DNA from: Clostridia bacterium | GTDB taxonomy: Bacteria; Bacillota_A; Clostridia; Oscillospirales; CAG-272 | Assembly: GCA_017626655.1 (NCBI GenBank) | Contig: JAGAIH010000106.1 | Span: 1 to 14,649 of the forward strand | DNA length: 14,649 bases | Direction: 5' to 3' | Shown here: positions 13,962 through 14,649 of the stretch, in pieces | How positions within the stretch are numbered: position 1 is the stretch's first letter | Layout of the letters: each line of letters begins with the position of its first letter | The notes under the pieces: model-generated | What the model saw: only the letters and a program-made list of their open reading frames with translations | Databases searched by the model: none | What the model was told of the DNA's origin: nothing | Program-made: the position numbers and the translations under genes

Positions 13962-13990
13962 CGAAAAAGCACCGATGGATCGGTGCTTCG
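13962..13990 (-). terminator. Rho-independent terminator of the kinase gene
   Basis: On the minus strand AAGCACCGAT (13988-13979) pairs perfectly with ATCGGTGCTT (13976-13967), the inner bases forming the loop, and a T run follows (13968-13964). It begins about 8 bases after the TAA of the kinase gene. No T run follows on the plus strand, so it acts in one direction. It separates the kinase transcript from the operon promoter. Confidence 0.9.
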
Positions 13991-13995
13991 GGCAG

Positions 13996-14559
13996 TTATT
14001 CGGTAAGGATCTCGCAGGCCTCACGGACGCCGCATTTATCATGGTAAAGCTCCTCCATGGGGATCCATTTTTCCTTGAATACGGGGAGGTATCCTTCCCC
14101 GTCACGCATCGCCAGGCGGCAGAGCTGTTCGTCGGGGTCTACCGCGAGGAAGAGGCGGAGGTCGTAGGCGTCTCGAAGGTCGGGGTGGCAGGAGTAGGAG
14201 CCCTCCACGATGGTGACGGGGGAGGCCTGTACGGGCACGGGATCGGAAAGGGACATGGTGCGGCAGGAGAAGGGGCGGTAGGTGAAGTCCTTCCCTCCCT
14301 TGAGGGGGGTCAGCACCTCCAAAAGGAAGCGCTCGCGGTCCACGTTCCCGCCCGGCTCGGCCAGTCGCTCGGGGGTGCGCTGCTCGGGGCGGAGGAAGAA
14401 CTCGTCCATATGGATCACGGGGCAATCCAGTTCCCGCGACAAAGCCTCGGCCAGGGTGGTCTTGCCCGATCCGCAGGGGCCGTCGATGGCGACGATGACG
14501 CGGTCCTTCCCTGCTTGGGCCTTGCGGATGAGGGGGAGAGCTTGTTCGAGGAAGGTCAT
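13996..14559 (-). CDS. Small P-loop kinase, uridine kinase-like
   Basis: This 187-residue cytoplasmic protein has a Walker A motif GPCGSGKT (27-34) on a VIVAIDG strand, MDEFF at 51-55 (the acidic position that in uridine kinase-like proteins binds substrate), a phosphate/sugar region GGNVDRERF (70-78), and VEGSY (118-122) as the third strand. The lid region carries RLAMRD (148-153), and the end has FKEKWIPMEELY (161-172), typical of this uridine kinase-like branch. It probably phosphorylates a nucleoside or a similar small molecule; the substrate cannot be read from sequence. The start is set by a strong AAGGAGG site 5 bases upstream. It has its own terminator and is separated from the operon by the promoter, so it is likely an unrelated neighbour. 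Confidence 0.88.
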   Translation of the reverse strand: MTFLEQALPLIRKAQAGKDRVIVAIDGPCGSGKTTLAEALSRELDCPVIHMDEFFLRPEQRTPERLAEPGGNVDRERFLLEVLTPLKGGKDFTYRPFSCRTMSLSDPVPVQASPVTIVEGSYSCHPDLRDAYDLRLFLAVDPDEQLCRLAMRDGEGYLPVFKEKWIPMEELYHDKCGVREACEILTE

Positions 14560-14564
14560 GGGGT

Positions 14565-14571
14565 CCTCCTT
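14565..14571 (-). promoter_or_regulatory. Strong ribosome binding site of the kinase gene
   Basis: AAGGAGG on the minus strand, 5 bases before the ATG at 14559, fixes the start of the kinase. No convincing -35/-10 pair is visible between here and the window end, so the promoter may lie outside. Confidence 0.8.
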
Positions 14572-14601
14572 GGGGTGAATGGGAAAGTGTTTGTGGGATG
14601 G

Positions 14602-14621
14602 TTCAAATTTGGGTTTGTCGG
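14602..14621 (-). repeat. Inverted copy of the 20-bp sequence at 104-123
   Basis: Read on the minus strand it is CCGACAAACCCAAATTTGAA, 19 of 20 identical to the left copy. It lies about 40 bp upstream of the kinase start, in its likely leader or promoter region. The remaining bases to 14649 show nothing I can name. Confidence 0.5.
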
Positions 14622-14649
14622 TGTGTTGACCGTTCCTTTGCCTTCTCCA

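Noticed and set aside
13653..14105. A 150-codon minus-strand frame spanning the kinase end, the terminator, the promoter and the first cistron start
   Set aside because: It runs through a strong terminator and promoter and overlaps two well-supported genes in another frame; the translation has no family features.
1..14649. CRISPR array, tRNA, rRNA, integrase or transposase genes
   Set aside because: I found no regularly spaced direct repeats, no RNA gene signature and no recombinase-type protein on either strand.

Overview
The window is a GC-rich stretch of a bacterial chromosome. Every gene I can support lies on the minus strand. The organism is most likely a member of the Bacillota (Clostridia): lipoproteins with type II signal peptides, GGAGG-type ribosome binding sites, a sigma-A consensus promoter, Rho-independent terminators with T tracts, and Cys/His repeat modules of a kind I associate with Clostridia surface proteins. 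I cannot assign a genus.

Layout in the direction of transcription (right to left). A small P-loop kinase of the uridine kinase-like type (14559-13996) ends at a strong hairpin terminator (about 13990-13962). A near-perfect promoter follows (TTGACA, 17 bp, TATAAT, 13915-13887), with a pair of 11-bp-spaced direct repeats just upstream. This promoter appears to drive eight tightly spaced cistrons: a membrane protein of unknown function (13807-12383), a MoxR-type AAA+ ATPase (12338-11346), a DUF58 protein (11346-10462), a BatA/VWA membrane protein split by an in-frame TAG (10465-8585), a large membrane protein with two VWA domains (8607-5980), and three predicted lipoproteins (5978-4380, 4351-1265, 1240-212). 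A terminator at about 196-159 closes the unit. Cistron gaps range from short overlaps to 44 bp, so this looks like one operon of about 13.7 kb.

How it may work together: MoxR, DUF58 and VWA/Bat proteins are a known partnership in which an AAA+ ATPase works with metal-binding VWA adaptors, in characterised cases to mature or insert cofactors into other proteins. Here the set is followed by three exported lipoproteins. One has five His/Cys-rich repeats and another has a ten-cysteine cluster. My inference is that the lipoproteins are clients or extracellular partners of the MoxR/VWA machine. The sequence shows linkage only, not the interaction.

The most striking single observation is a TAG codon exactly at the first serine of the metal-binding DxSxS motif of the BatA-like protein, with uninterrupted homologous-looking sequence on both sides. 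The left and right ends of the window hold no genes. The left end has palindromic repeat-like sequence, and both ends carry a nearly identical 20-bp sequence in inverted orientation.
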